A model generated the notes under the pieces. That model made no database searches and was not told where the DNA came from. It was given only the letters and a program-made list of their open reading frames with translations. 41,394 nucleotides of DNA from Oscillospiraceae bacterium (GTDB taxonomy: Bacteria; Bacillota; Clostridia; Oscillospirales; Ruminococcaceae). The DNA lies in NCBI GenBank assembly GCA_017473745.1, contig JAFUJP010000104.1, positions 1 through 41,394 on the forward strand, in the 5' to 3' direction. Of this stretch, positions 26,101 to 32,989 are shown in pieces; the stretch's first letter is position 1; every line of letters begins with the position of its first letter. The position numbers were made by a program, and so were the translations under genes.

Positions 26101-26668
26101 TTCCCTTACCCATCAGGAAATGCACCGGAAGATGCTTTTCGCTGCAAAACCACGGAACGGTGCCCTTTCCGGCGCGGACAGAGGCACGGCGCTTCACACC
26201 TTTATGCAGTTCTGTGATTTTGCCGCGGCAAAGGCCAACCCGAAGGCCGAAACAGCGCGCCTTGCCGAAAAACGCTTCATAAGCCAAAAACAGGCGGAGG
26301 TCATCGACCCGCTCAAAGTCAAAGCTTTCTTTGAAAGCGATCTTTACAGGCGCATCGAAAATTCGCCGCGGGTATGGAGAGAACTTCGGTTCCTGCGCGG
26401 ACTTTCCGCCGCGGAACTCGGATATGAGGGTGCTTCGGATGAGGACAAAATCACCGTTCAGGGCGTTGCGGACTGTGTTTTCGAGGAAAACGGAAAACTT
26501 ATCGTAGTTGACTATAAAACCGATTTCGTCGAGGATATTGAAGAACTTCGCGAGCGCTATGCCGCCCAGCTTAACATGTATAAAAAACTCCTCTCGGAAA
26601 GCCTTGGAAAAGAGGTCGTTTCCGCCATTATCTGGAGCTTCAGATTCGGAAAAGAGCTGGAAGTTTAA
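23177..26668 (+). CDS. addA: ATP-dependent helicase/nuclease subunit A
   Basis: AddA is the UvrD-type 3'-5' helicase and nuclease subunit of AddAB, which resects double-strand breaks for RecA loading. Visible are the Walker A AAAGSGKTAVLVERV near residue 25, FTRLAAAEMRSRI, the DE box in YILIDECQDIN, VGDVKQSIYRFRQA, the motif VI region EEMRILYVALTRPKE, and the C-terminal nuclease motif VVDYKTD. Of GTG (23168), ATG (23171) and ATG (23177) I choose 23177 because AAAGGCGG (23161-23168) is 8 nt before it. This gives 1163 aa, slightly short of the B. subtilis protein. It is followed by a terminator. Confidence 0.95.
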   Translation: MAERIWNEGQLAAITSFGGNILVSAAAGSGKTAVLVERVIRMLTDEHNPVDADRLLIVTFTRLAAAEMRSRINAKLSELSAQNPKDLRLGRQLLLMERAHIGTIHSFCSEVVRENASTLGLMPDPSVSDEDEAADISASALEETIEKYYAEGSAEFAELTETLGGGRNDSGLSDAVLELYRFISSLPHYEDWLSEKAAMYDPSIPVGETVWGKILLSHAHSVLSYHIKKAEQLAEKCDEEFLDKLAELCRKDISVLEGLLYYCELGRWDSFCAAVAGAAFDRMPSKHGADDYFKKYFQNTRDEYKNAVKKTLAKDFSVSEAEFREDIADLYPKINCLFDVTIDYARRFGELKREKRLIDYTDLEQLTLSVLTERDEHGGYAPTDIAKSISERFDYILIDECQDINKVQDTIFKNISRGDNLFFVGDVKQSIYRFRQAMPELFLEKRREWPVLKDGKYPATIILGKNYRSRKNIAGAVNYIFRQIMTAEAAEIEYDESEMLIPAAQFPEDGICRNEVMLIESLRDSTKAEAEAVADRIYNMVLRGEPVFDGKETRPIRYSDICILFRAAKGKTEIFLSALRRRGISARSEKDKGFLSRPEVAAVIDVLKAVDNPLLDIPLAGAMLSEMFLFTPDELAEIRAESRKIPLYSSVKLAAENGSEKAANFISVLDSLRKAAAYERSDAVIERLYDLTAFPQVMRSCSEGKLKLANLRLLVKYAADREKAGAKGLSSFIRFITRLEERESDLKPSGSTGSGNCVRIMSVHGSKGLEFPVVFLCGTSKQFRTERSDQTMLHPDLGFACPRRDPETGARFTTVPQLALMHELRRYNLAEEMRILYVALTRPKERLIITCCQKDTEKYLAKLGADALCGERLDPFTVSSARCESDWILTALLRHPDAADLRLLAGIDESAVVPDDTQWSFSTVGDVSVENREESSAEEETAPVDEELYRILKERENWKYPFSASEKIPAKAGVSSLTHQEMHRKMLFAAKPRNGALSGADRGTALHTFMQFCDFAAAKANPKAETARLAEKRFISQKQAEVIDPLKVKAFFESDLYRRIENSPRVWRELRFLRGLSAAELGYEGASDEDKITVQGVADCVFEENGKLIVVDYKTDFVEDIEELRERYAAQLNMYKKLLSESLGKEVVSAIIWSFRFGKELEV

Positions 26669-26669
26669 G

Positions 26670-26696
26670 AAAAAGCCGCCGGGAGGCGGCTTTTTT
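26670..26696 (+). terminator. Rho-independent terminator of addBA
   Basis: GCCGCC, loop GGGA, GGCGGC and six T follow the addA stop codon directly, preceded by an A run. Confidence 0.92.
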
Positions 26697-26780
26697 GTTG
26701 ACGATATTTTTATGGTGGATAACTTAATTGTCAACCAAAAAATCTCTCCGTCACGCCTTGCGGCTTGCCGCCATTTCAGT

Positions 26781-26845
26781 GTAGGGCGGGGGTCCCTGAA
26801 GGGATTACTTCGCACTTCGTGCTCAGGGCACCCGCTCCCGCCCTA
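26781..26845 (+). repeat. Nested GTAG palindrome with an inserted inner module
   Basis: The outer arms GTAGGGCGGG and CCCGCCCTA are those of the REP-like family, but the loop holds about 40 bp with its own arms (CCCTGA/TCAGGG) and a GCAC/GTGC hairpin. The inner module resembles the reverse complement of the module at 37028-37087. Confidence 0.65.
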
Positions 26846-26869
26846 ATCTTCGTTTATGGAACGGTCAAG

Positions 26870-26981
26870 ACCGTTCCATACGGTTTGTAGATTATCGCAT
26901 TTTCAGTGTAGGGCGGGGGCTTGCCCCCGCCGCAAACCCTGTCAAATTTTGATATGCGCTCCGTGTTAATGGTTTGCCCTC
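26870..26981 (+). repeat. Dispersed ~115-bp repeat, copy B
   Basis: Second copy of the 18868-18982 repeat, with the GTAG palindrome at 26908-26932 having the same fully symmetric GGCGGGGGC/GCCCCCGCC stem. It is preceded by a GGAACGGTC/GACCGTTCC hairpin. Copy A has about 50 extra bases in the loop of that hairpin. Confidence 0.75.
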
Positions 26982-27034
26982 ATCCACCGCGCCTGCGGCG
27001 CGGTCCCCCTTCCCCCGGGGGAAGGCATTAAATG
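26978..27034. repeat. Half-element of the bipartite palindrome
   Basis: CCCTCATCC, the hairpin CCGCGCC/GGCGCGG, then CCTTCCCC/GGGGGAAGG and ATTAAAT: the right half of a TTTAAAG-type element with its own inner hairpin sequence. The 26697-27060 gap holds only repeats and the infC promoter region. Confidence 0.6.
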
Positions 27035-27066
27035 GCATAAATATCAAAAAAATTTGAAATTCGGTA

Positions 27067-27095
27067 TTGACAAAGGGCCGCAAAGCCGTTATAAT
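27067..27095 (+). promoter_or_regulatory. Consensus sigma-A promoter of infC-rpmI-rplT
   Basis: Perfect TTGACA and perfect TATAAT with exactly 17 bp between them. Transcription would start near 27102, giving a leader of about 170 nt before infC. Confidence 0.93.
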
Positions 27096-27101
27096 ATTTA
27101 G

Positions 27102-27258
27102 GACAAAGAAGCAGAACGAACAGTTCTCGCCGTCCCGTCAAATGAACGAGGTGCGGCAAAGATGATTGAAAAACCGACAGGGTATAATGCGCCCTTTGGG
27201 TTTTCTTCGTTCGTGTGCGGTGCTTCTTTGAAAGTGACCGCACTTTTTTTATTATTTT
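27102..27258 (+). promoter_or_regulatory. Structured leader of infC-rpmI-rplT (L20-leader-like attenuator)
   Basis: In Firmicutes this operon is commonly controlled by ribosomal protein L20 binding its own leader. Here CAAAGAAGC (27104-27112) is exactly complementary to GCTTCTTTG (27222-27230), and GAACGAA (about 27114-27120) to TTCGTTC (about 27206-27212). The 3' partner GCTTCTTTG lies in the loop of the terminator hairpin GTGCGGT/ACCGCAC. The long-range pairing therefore makes a pseudoknot-like fold, as expected for an L20 leader. The assignment rests on position and pairing, not on a covariance model. Confidence 0.7.
27215..27250 (+). terminator. Attenuator terminator in the infC leader
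   Basis: GTGCGGT and ACCGCAC form a stem around a 15-nt loop and are followed by seven T, just before the GGAGG of infC. It is placed as a regulated terminator rather than a gene end. Confidence 0.8.
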
Positions 27259-27272
27259 GGAGGTGTTTGACA

Positions 27273-27791
27273 ATAGCTAAGCAGGAACTTCTCATCAATG
27301 ATGAGATCCGCGAAAAAGAAGTCCGCGTGATCGATTCCGACGGCGCGCAGCTCGGTATCATCTCTCTTAAAGATGCCCTTGCAATCGCTGCCGAAAAAAA
27401 TCTTGACCTTGTAGAAATCGCGCCCACCGCGAATCCCCATGTTTGCCGCATTATGGATTACGGCAAATATAAATTCGAACAGATGAAACGCGAAAAAGAG
27501 GCAAAGAAAAACCAGAAAGTTATCGAGGTCAAGGAAATTCGTCTTTCCCTTAATATCGATACCAACGACTTTAATACCAAGCTTAACCACGCAATCAAGT
27601 TTCTTAAAGACGGCAACAAGGTTAAAGTTTCCGTCCGCTTCCGCGGAAGAGAAATGGCCCATCCGGAACTCGGTACCGAAATGGTACAGAAATTTGCCGA
27701 CGGCGTTGCAGAATTCGGTTCTGTCGATAAAATGCCGAAACTCGAAGGCAGAAGCATGGTTATGATCATCAGCTCCAAATCCGGCAAATAA
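27273..27791 (+). CDS. infC: Translation initiation factor IF-3, probable AUA start
   Basis: IF-3 binds the 30S subunit and rejects non-standard start codons. The N-domain LINDEIREKEVRVIDSDG, the linker region YGKYKFEQMKREKEAKKNQ and the C-domain NDFNTKLNHAIKFLKDGNKVKVSVRFRGREM are all visible. GGAGG at 27259-27263 is 9 nt from an ATA codon at 27273. The in-frame TTG at 27267 is only 3 nt from it, and the in-frame ATG far upstream (27162) lies inside the leader. The ATA start gives 172 aa, the usual length. A non-AUG start fits the known IF-3 autoregulation at AUU in E. coli. It is the first gene of the infC-rpmI-rplT operon. Confidence 0.95.
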   Translation: MAKQELLINDEIREKEVRVIDSDGAQLGIISLKDALAIAAEKNLDLVEIAPTANPHVCRIMDYGKYKFEQMKREKEAKKNQKVIEVKEIRLSLNIDTNDFNTKLNHAIKFLKDGNKVKVSVRFRGREMAHPELGTEMVQKFADGVAEFGSVDKMPKLEGRSMVMIISSKSGK

Positions 27792-27839
27792 GTTCGTTTA
27801 ATAATTGCTTTTTGCAAAACATATCAGGAGGAAATCAAA

Positions 27840-28046
27840 ATGAACGCAAAGCTTAAAACCCATTCCGGCGCAAAAAAACGTTTCAAACTCACCAAAAACG
27901 GTAAAGTAAAACGCGCAAAAGCATTCAAATCCCACATTCTCAACTCCCAGAGAAAAGACACCAAACGTAAACGTAATCTCCGTCATGCAACTTATGCTGA
28001 TAAGACCAACATGGAGAAACTTACCAAACTTCTTCCTTACGCATAA
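27840..28046 (+). CDS. rpmI: 50S ribosomal protein L35
   Basis: A 68-aa basic protein of the large ribosomal subunit with the typical [20 protein letters not shown] start and [18 protein letters not shown] centre. ATG at 27840 follows AGGAGG with 8-nt spacing. It lies between infC and rplT as in nearly all bacteria. Codon use is strongly biased, as expected for a highly expressed gene. Confidence 0.97.
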   Translation: MNAKLKTHSGAKKRFKLTKNGKVKRAKAFKSHILNSQRKDTKRKRNLRHATYADKTNMEKLTKLLPYA

Positions 28047-28112
28047 TTGCGAAAAGGCAAAACAAATTTCAAAACATCAACTTTTAATTATATCTAACGG
28101 AGGTTAAATACT

Positions 28113-28466
28113 ATGGCTCGTGTTAAAGGCGGAGTTATGTCCCATAAAAGAAGAAAAAAAGTTCTGAGACTTGCTAAAGGTTACTATGGCGCAAGACACA
28201 GACTGTTCAGAACTGCTAAAGAAGCAGTTATGAAAACCGGCCGCTATGCTTATATCGGCAGAAAACAGAAAAAGAGAGAGTTCAGAAGACTTTGGATCAC
28301 CAGAATTTCCGCTGGCTGCAAAATGAACGATATGAACTATTCCACTTTCATGAACGGCCTTAAAAAATGCGGTGTTACCCTTAACAGAAAAATGCTTTCT
28401 GAAATGGCAATCCACGATGCAGAAGGCTTTGCAGCTCTTTGCGCACAGGCAAAAGCAGCCCTTTAA
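28113..28466 (+). CDS. rplT: 50S ribosomal protein L20
   Basis: L20 is an early 23S rRNA assembly protein and, in Firmicutes, the repressor of its own operon through the leader. The 117-aa sequence has [19 protein letters not shown], the long basic helix [17 protein letters not shown], and the C-terminal globular part with [22 protein letters not shown] at 28113 follows a GGAGG site. It is the last gene of the operon; an inverted repeat lies 13 nt after the stop. Confidence 0.98.
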   Translation: MARVKGGVMSHKRRKKVLRLAKGYYGARHRLFRTAKEAVMKTGRYAYIGRKQKKREFRRLWITRISAGCKMNDMNYSTFMNGLKKCGVTLNRKMLSEMAIHDAEGFAALCAQAKAAL

Positions 28467-28479
28467 TTTCGACAATAAA

Positions 28480-28506
28480 CGCCCGAGTTATACATTAGCT
28501 CGGGCG
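28480..28506 (+). terminator. Inverted repeat after rplT, probable terminator
   Basis: CGCCCGAG and CTCGGGCG form an 8-bp stem with an 11-nt loop just after the rplT stop. The following sequence AATTGCTTTATTT is T-rich but not a clean T run, so efficiency is uncertain. Confidence 0.6.
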
Positions 28507-28587
28507 AATTGCTTTATTTAAAGCAAGATTTTATGAAGCAGATTATATACATTTGCTTCCATTTTTTCCAAAAACAGGAGGACGATC

Positions 28588-29367
28588 ATGCTTATTTCAA
28601 GCCGCGAAAACCCCTTGATAAAAGAAGCCGCAGCGCTTGTTTCGAGCAAAAAAGCCCGTAAAGAAACAGGGCTTTTTGTTGTGGAAGGCGCAAGACTTTG
28701 CTCCGAAGCCTGCAAAAGCGGCGCAAAAGTCCTCCGCCTTTTCGTTACGGAAGAGGCCGAAAAAAAGTATCCCGAATACCTTTCGGCTCTTCTTTCCGAA
28801 GCGAAAGAGGTGTATAATATAACTTGTTCCGTTGCCGAAAAGATAAGCGACACAAAAACTCCCCAGGGGGTTTTTGCCGTTTGCCGCTTTTCTGAAAAGC
28901 CCGTAAATCTTGATGAAAACGGCGTTTTTGTGCTTCTTTCAAACCTCCAGGATCCGGGCAACATCGGCACCATACTCCGAACCTGCGAAGCAATGAACGT
29001 TCGCGGAGTTTTGCTTTGCGGCTGCGCCGATTGCTTTTCGCCGAAGGTTCTGCGCGGAACCATGGGCTGTATTTTCCGTTTGCCGATAAAGGTGTTTTCT
29101 GAAACGGCCGAGGCACTTTCTCTTTTGAAAGAGCACGGCATCACCGCTTATGCTTCTGCCCTGGCAGAAAATGCCCTTCTCCTTCCAGACGTTAAATTCA
29201 GCGAAAAAAGCTGCGTGCTCATCGGGAACGAGGGCAACGGTCTTGAGCACGACGTCATCGAAGCCTGTGAGCACGTTGTTATGATTCCCATGCCCGGAAA
29301 AGCCGAAAGCCTTAACGCGGCTTCTGCCGCCGCCATTATGATTTATTCGGCGGCGATGCAGAAATAA
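28588..29367 (+). CDS. TrmH/SpoU-family RNA 2'-O-methyltransferase
   Basis: A SAM-dependent 2'-O-ribose methyltransferase with the SPOUT trefoil-knot fold. An N-terminal substrate-binding domain (residues 1-100, ISSRENPLIKEAAAL, GLFVVEGARL) is followed by the three SPOUT motifs: LLSNLQDPGNIGTILRTCEA, VLIGNEGNGLEHDVI and IPMPGKAESLNAASAAAIM. The length of 259 aa is usual. The target is rRNA or tRNA; neighbourhood with rplT is common in Firmicutes for the YsgA-type proteins. ATG at 28588 follows CAGGAGGA. Confidence 0.92.
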   Translation: MLISSRENPLIKEAAALVSSKKARKETGLFVVEGARLCSEACKSGAKVLRLFVTEEAEKKYPEYLSALLSEAKEVYNITCSVAEKISDTKTPQGVFAVCRFSEKPVNLDENGVFVLLSNLQDPGNIGTILRTCEAMNVRGVLLCGCADCFSPKVLRGTMGCIFRLPIKVFSETAEALSLLKEHGITAYASALAENALLLPDVKFSEKSCVLIGNEGNGLEHDVIEACEHVVMIPMPGKAESLNAASAAAIMIYSAAMQK

Positions 29368-29368
29368 G

Positions 29369-29428
29369 CCTCCCTTGTTAAAGGGAGGTGTCAGCTTTGC
29401 TGACAGCCCCCTTTAGGCAAGGGGGCCT
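29369..29428. repeat. Compact ~60-bp bipartite palindrome
   Basis: A short version of the family: GCCTCCCTT/AAAGGGAGG, a GTCAGC/GCTGAC inner hairpin, and GCCCCCTT/AAGGGGGC. It lies between the methyltransferase stop and dprA. An in-frame ATG within it is not the dprA start. Confidence 0.7.
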
Positions 29429-29450
29429 TTTCAGAAAGGAGGACCCGAAG

Positions 29451-30611
29451 ATGAGTCTTGAACATTGGGCCTGGCTTGGCATTGCCGCCCAGCCCGGAAG
29501 CAAAATTGTTGACGATATATTAAGGGTTTTCCCCGATCCGGAAGAATTCTTTCTTTCCGGAGATTCCGGCATCGAAAAAGTCGGCACCATAAACGGTGCC
29601 GATGCCCTGAGGATCCGGGCCACCAGCCTTGACGTTGCCAAGAAAGCCATAGAAAGCGCCGAAAATTACGGCGCAAAAGTGCTTACAAAGGAATCTGAAT
29701 TTTATCCCCAAAGCCTGCTTTCCATAAAAGCGGCGCCGCCGGTGCTCTATGTCCTCGGCGACGAAACCTGCCTTAATATGGAACCCGCCATCGCGGTGGT
29801 CGGCACAAGGCGGCTTAGCGAATACGGCAGCAAAATGGCCCAGATAATCGCCGGCGGCCTTGGCAGCGCTGGCGCTCTTGTTGTTTCGGGCATGGCCCTT
29901 GGAATAGATTCCGCCGCGCACAAAGCCTGTCTTTCTTCCGGCGGCAAAACCGTTGCGGTTCAGGGCTGCGGAATATGCAAAACTTTCCCTCCGGAAAACG
30001 TTGAACTGAAAGAACTTATCGCCGCAAACGGTGCAGTTATAAGCGAGTTCGTTCCGGATGAGGAAGCCCGCTCCAGCTTTTTCCCCATAAGAAACCGCAT
30101 TGTTTCCGGCATGAGCCTTGGGGTATGCGTTGTTGAAGCCGCCGCCCGAAGCGGAACTTCCATCACCGCGAACCTTGCCTTTGAACAGGGCCGCAAGGTT
30201 TTTGCCGTTCCGGCGGACGTCAACCGCACCACTTCGCAAGGCACCTTCCGCCTGCTGAGAAGCGGTGCCATCCCCGTTGCGGATGCCAAGGATATTCTTA
30301 TGGAATTCGGCGACGAATACACTTCTCATTTAAGCATTGAGAAAATTAAAAAACGCAAAATAGAAAAAAATCCCGCGGCAAAAAACGAAAAACCCGAAAA
30401 GGCGCCGAAACCCGTTAAAAAGGCTCCGCCTGCGGGGCTTTCAAAAAACGCCGCCGCAATTTACCGCGTTCTTGACAGAACTCCAAGAAGCGCGGACGAA
30501 ATTTCTGATCTTACGAAACTTGTTTCTTCCGCCGTGGCCGTCGGTCTTACGGAACTCGAGCTTCTCGGGCTTATAATTCCCGCTTCCGGAAGAAGATTTG
30601 TTATTGCGTAA
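29451..30611 (+). CDS. dprA: DNA processing protein DprA (DNA protecting protein)
   Basis: DprA binds incoming single-stranded DNA and loads RecA during natural transformation. A short N-terminal helical region is followed by the Rossmann-like domain with AVVGTRRLSEYG, VSGMALGIDSAAHKACL, TVAVQGCGI (usual Leu/Gly-rich form) and FFPIRNRIVSGMS, and the AARSGTSITANLAFEQGR block. A basic linker (about residues 290-325) then leads to a C-terminal winged-helix domain. ATG at 29451 follows AAAGGAGG with 7-nt spacing. The 386-aa length is normal. The gene usually precedes topA in Clostridia, as here. Its presence alone does not show competence. Confidence 0.95.
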   Translation: MSLEHWAWLGIAAQPGSKIVDDILRVFPDPEEFFLSGDSGIEKVGTINGADALRIRATSLDVAKKAIESAENYGAKVLTKESEFYPQSLLSIKAAPPVLYVLGDETCLNMEPAIAVVGTRRLSEYGSKMAQIIAGGLGSAGALVVSGMALGIDSAAHKACLSSGGKTVAVQGCGICKTFPPENVELKELIAANGAVISEFVPDEEARSSFFPIRNRIVSGMSLGVCVVEAAARSGTSITANLAFEQGRKVFAVPADVNRTTSQGTFRLLRSGAIPVADAKDILMEFGDEYTSHLSIEKIKKRKIEKNPAAKNEKPEKAPKPVKKAPPAGLSKNAAAIYRVLDRTPRSADEISDLTKLVSSAVAVGLTELELLGLIIPASGRRFVIA

Positions 30612-30613
30612 CA

Positions 30614-30769
30614 TTTAAAGGCTTCTCCCTGAGGAGAAGCCGGATTTCGCCGAAGGCGAAAGACTGATGAGGTGTTGCTTTGAAAACCACCGTATTATCG
30701 GAAAAACACCTCATCCGCCGCGGCCATACGGCCATGCGGCACCTCCCCCCCAAGGGGAAGGCAATAAAT
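30614..30769. repeat. Full-length TTTAAAG-ended bipartite palindrome
   Basis: Same plan as 15567-15725: TTTAAAGGCTTCTCC, CTTCTCC/GGAGAAG, inner hairpin TTTCGCC/GGCGAAA, TGATGAGGTG, about 40 bp, CACCTCATCC, inner hairpin GCCGCGGCC/GGCCATGCGGC, then CTCCCCCCC/AGGGGAAGGC and AATAAA. The inner hairpins do not match those of the other copies. It lies between dprA and topA. Confidence 0.78.
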
Positions 30770-30862
30770 TACAGACACTTTCAACTTCCGGCCTTTTAAT
30801 ATATTCTGCATCACGCATTTTAAAAAATTGTCAACTTTCAACTTTTTATATAGGGGGTCATC

Positions 30863-32989
30863 ATTACGACTGCAGAAACCAAAGCAACAAAGCGCTCCGC
30901 TAAAACGGCAAAAAATCTTGTTATAGTGGAGTCCCCTGCAAAAGCAAAAACCATTGAAAAATATCTTGGAGAGGATTTTACCGTTGTGGCTTCCATGGGC
31001 CACGTTCGCGACCTTCCGAAAACCACTCTCGGAATTGACGTCAAAAACGGATTCACTCCCCAATACATTCTTATCTCGGGCAAAGAAAATCTTGTTCGCG
31101 GTCTTAAAAAACAGGCCGCCGAAGCGGATTACGTTTATCTCGCAACGGACCCCGACCGCGAAGGCGAAGCAATTTCCTGGCATCTTGCAAAGCTTCTCGG
31201 TTTGCCCATGGATGCGCCCAACCGCGTGACTTTTAACGAGATCACCCATTTCGGCGTTGAACAGGGCATGGCCGCGCCCAGAAGCATCGACACCGACCTT
31301 GTCAACGCACAGCAGGGCCGCCGCGTTCTTGACAGAATAGTCGGCTATAAGCTCAGCCCCTTCCTCTGGAAGAACATTCGCGGAGGCTCTTCCCTTTCCG
31401 CAGGCCGCGTTCAATCCGTTGCGGTAAAGCTTATTGTTGACCGCGAAAGAGAAATCGCAGCCTTCAAACCCGAAGAATATTGGTCCATCGACGCAAAACT
31501 TTGCGGAAAAGGTGAAACTTCCGCATTTTCCGCAAAACTCGCCACAAAGAAAGGCGAAAAAATCGAAATCAAAACCGGCGACGAGGCAAACGCCATTGTT
31601 GATGAACTCAAAGGGGTTCCCTTCACCGTCGGCGCAATAAAAAAGAGCATCCGCAAAAAACAGCCCGCTCCGCCCTTTATCACTTCCACCCTTCAGCAGG
31701 AAGCATCTCTTCGCCTCGGGTTCCAGCCCAGAAGAACCATGCGCATTGCTCAGGAGCTTTACGAAGGCGTTGACGTTCCCGGAATGGGCGCGGTCGGTCT
31801 TATCACCTATATGAGAACCGACTCTCTCCGTATTTCCGCAGAGGCAAAACAGGCCGCCGCCGCTTATATTGAACAGACTTTCGGCAAGGAATATCTTCCC
31901 ACCACCGCAAAAGCCTATAAAACGAAGGCCGGCGCCCAGGATGCCCACGAGGCCATTCGCCCCACTATGCCCGAAATCGCGCCGGATAAACTTAAAGAAA
32001 GCCTTTCGCCCGAGCAGTTCAAGCTTTATAAACTTGTCTGGGAACGCTTTATCGCAAGCCAGATGGCGGCGGCGCTTTATGACACCGTTTCCATCGACAT
32101 AAACGCCGGCGATTACGGATTCAAGGCAAGCGGATTTTCCGTTCGTTTCGACGGTTTTTCCGTTCTTTATCCTTACGGCGACGAGGAAAAATCCTCTATC
32201 CCGAAACACGCAAATTCCGGCGACGTTCTTAAAGTTCGCGAAATAAAACCCAACCAGCATTTCACTGCGCCGCCTTCGAGATACACCGAAGCTTCGCTTA
32301 TCAAAGCCCTTGAAGAAAACGGCATCGGCCGCCCTTCGACCTATGCACCCATCATCACAACCATCATTTCAAGAAACTACGTCGAGCGCGACGGCAAGGT
32401 TCTTAAACCAACCTCTCTCGGCACCGTTACCGTTGATCTTATCACCGAGCATTTTTCCAACATAGTTGACGTTGATTTCACCGCAAAGATGGAAAAAGAC
32501 CTTGATAAAGTCGAAAGCGGAAAAACCGATTGGGTCAACATGATGAGAAAATTCTATGATGACTTCCAAAAAGCTCTTGAAATTGCTCAGAAAAACCAGG
32601 GCACCGAGAAAATCAAGGTTCCCGAAGAAGAAACGGACGTTATCTGTGAAAAATGCGGAAGAAAAATGGTAATAAAAACCGGTCGGTTCGGCAAGTTCCT
32701 CGCCTGCCCCGGATATCCGGAATGCCAGAACACCAAACGCATTGTTAAAGAAACCCCCGGCGAATGCCCCCTTTGCGGAGCAAGGATCCTTTCAAAGAAA
32801 TCCAAAACCGGAAAAACCTATTACGGATGTGAACACAACCCCACCTGCGGCTTTATGAGCTGGGATGAACCCATTGCAGAAAAATGCCCCACCTGCGGAA
32901 AAAGCCTTCTTCAGAAAAAAGGCAGAAATGCAAAAATCTATTGTTCCGATCCGGAATGCAGCTATGAAAGAGCGGTGGCCGCAAAATGA
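30863..32989 (+). CDS. topA: DNA topoisomerase I, probable AUU start
   Basis: TopA relaxes negative supercoils by a type IA strand-passage mechanism. The Toprim domain begins KNLVIVESPAKAKTIEKYL and has the ATDPDREGEAISWHL metal site. The active-site Tyr is in ITYMRTDSLRIS (about residue 316), and three C-terminal zinc ribbons follow (CEKCG ... CPGYPEC, CPLCG ... C, CPTCG ... CSDPEC). The only conventional in-frame start is GTG at 30926, which would remove KNLVI, the first Toprim strand. The frame is open up to a TAG at 30851 just before GGGGT. In this interval AUU (30863) or AUC (30860) are the only near-cognate starts at suitable distance. With AUU the protein is 708 aa, normal for the family. 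Its stop overlaps the trmFO start. Confidence 0.94.
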   Translation: MTTAETKATKRSAKTAKNLVIVESPAKAKTIEKYLGEDFTVVASMGHVRDLPKTTLGIDVKNGFTPQYILISGKENLVRGLKKQAAEADYVYLATDPDREGEAISWHLAKLLGLPMDAPNRVTFNEITHFGVEQGMAAPRSIDTDLVNAQQGRRVLDRIVGYKLSPFLWKNIRGGSSLSAGRVQSVAVKLIVDREREIAAFKPEEYWSIDAKLCGKGETSAFSAKLATKKGEKIEIKTGDEANAIVDELKGVPFTVGAIKKSIRKKQPAPPFITSTLQQEASLRLGFQPRRTMRIAQELYEGVDVPGMGAVGLITYMRTDSLRISAEAKQAAAAYIEQTFGKEYLPTTAKAYKTKAGAQDAHEAIRPTMPEIAPDKLKESLSPEQFKLYKLVWERFIASQMAAALYDTVSIDINAGDYGFKASGFSVRFDGFSVLYPYGDEEKSSIPKHANSGDVLKVREIKPNQHFTAPPSRYTEASLIKALEENGIGRPSTYAPIITTIISRNYVERDGKVLKPTSLGTVTVDLITEHFSNIVDVDFTAKMEKDLDKVESGKTDWVNMMRKFYDDFQKALEIAQKNQGTEKIKVPEEETDVICEKCGRKMVIKTGRFGKFLACPGYPECQNTKRIVKETPGECPLCGARILSKKSKTGKTYYGCEHNPTCGFMSWDEPIAEKCPTCGKSLLQKKGRNAKIYCSDPECSYERAVAAK

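Noticed and set aside
27162..27272. N-terminal extension of IF-3 from an in-frame ATG
   Set aside because: It lies in the structured leader and crosses the attenuator terminator; conserved IF-3 sequence begins only after the GGAGG at 27259.
29388..29450. N-terminal extension of DprA
   Set aside because: These codons are the right part of a palindromic repeat and lie upstream of the AAAGGAGG site.
30695..32260. Long minus-strand frame opposite topA
   Set aside because: Antisense of the conserved TopA sequence and of the repeat before it; composition is that of a shadow frame.
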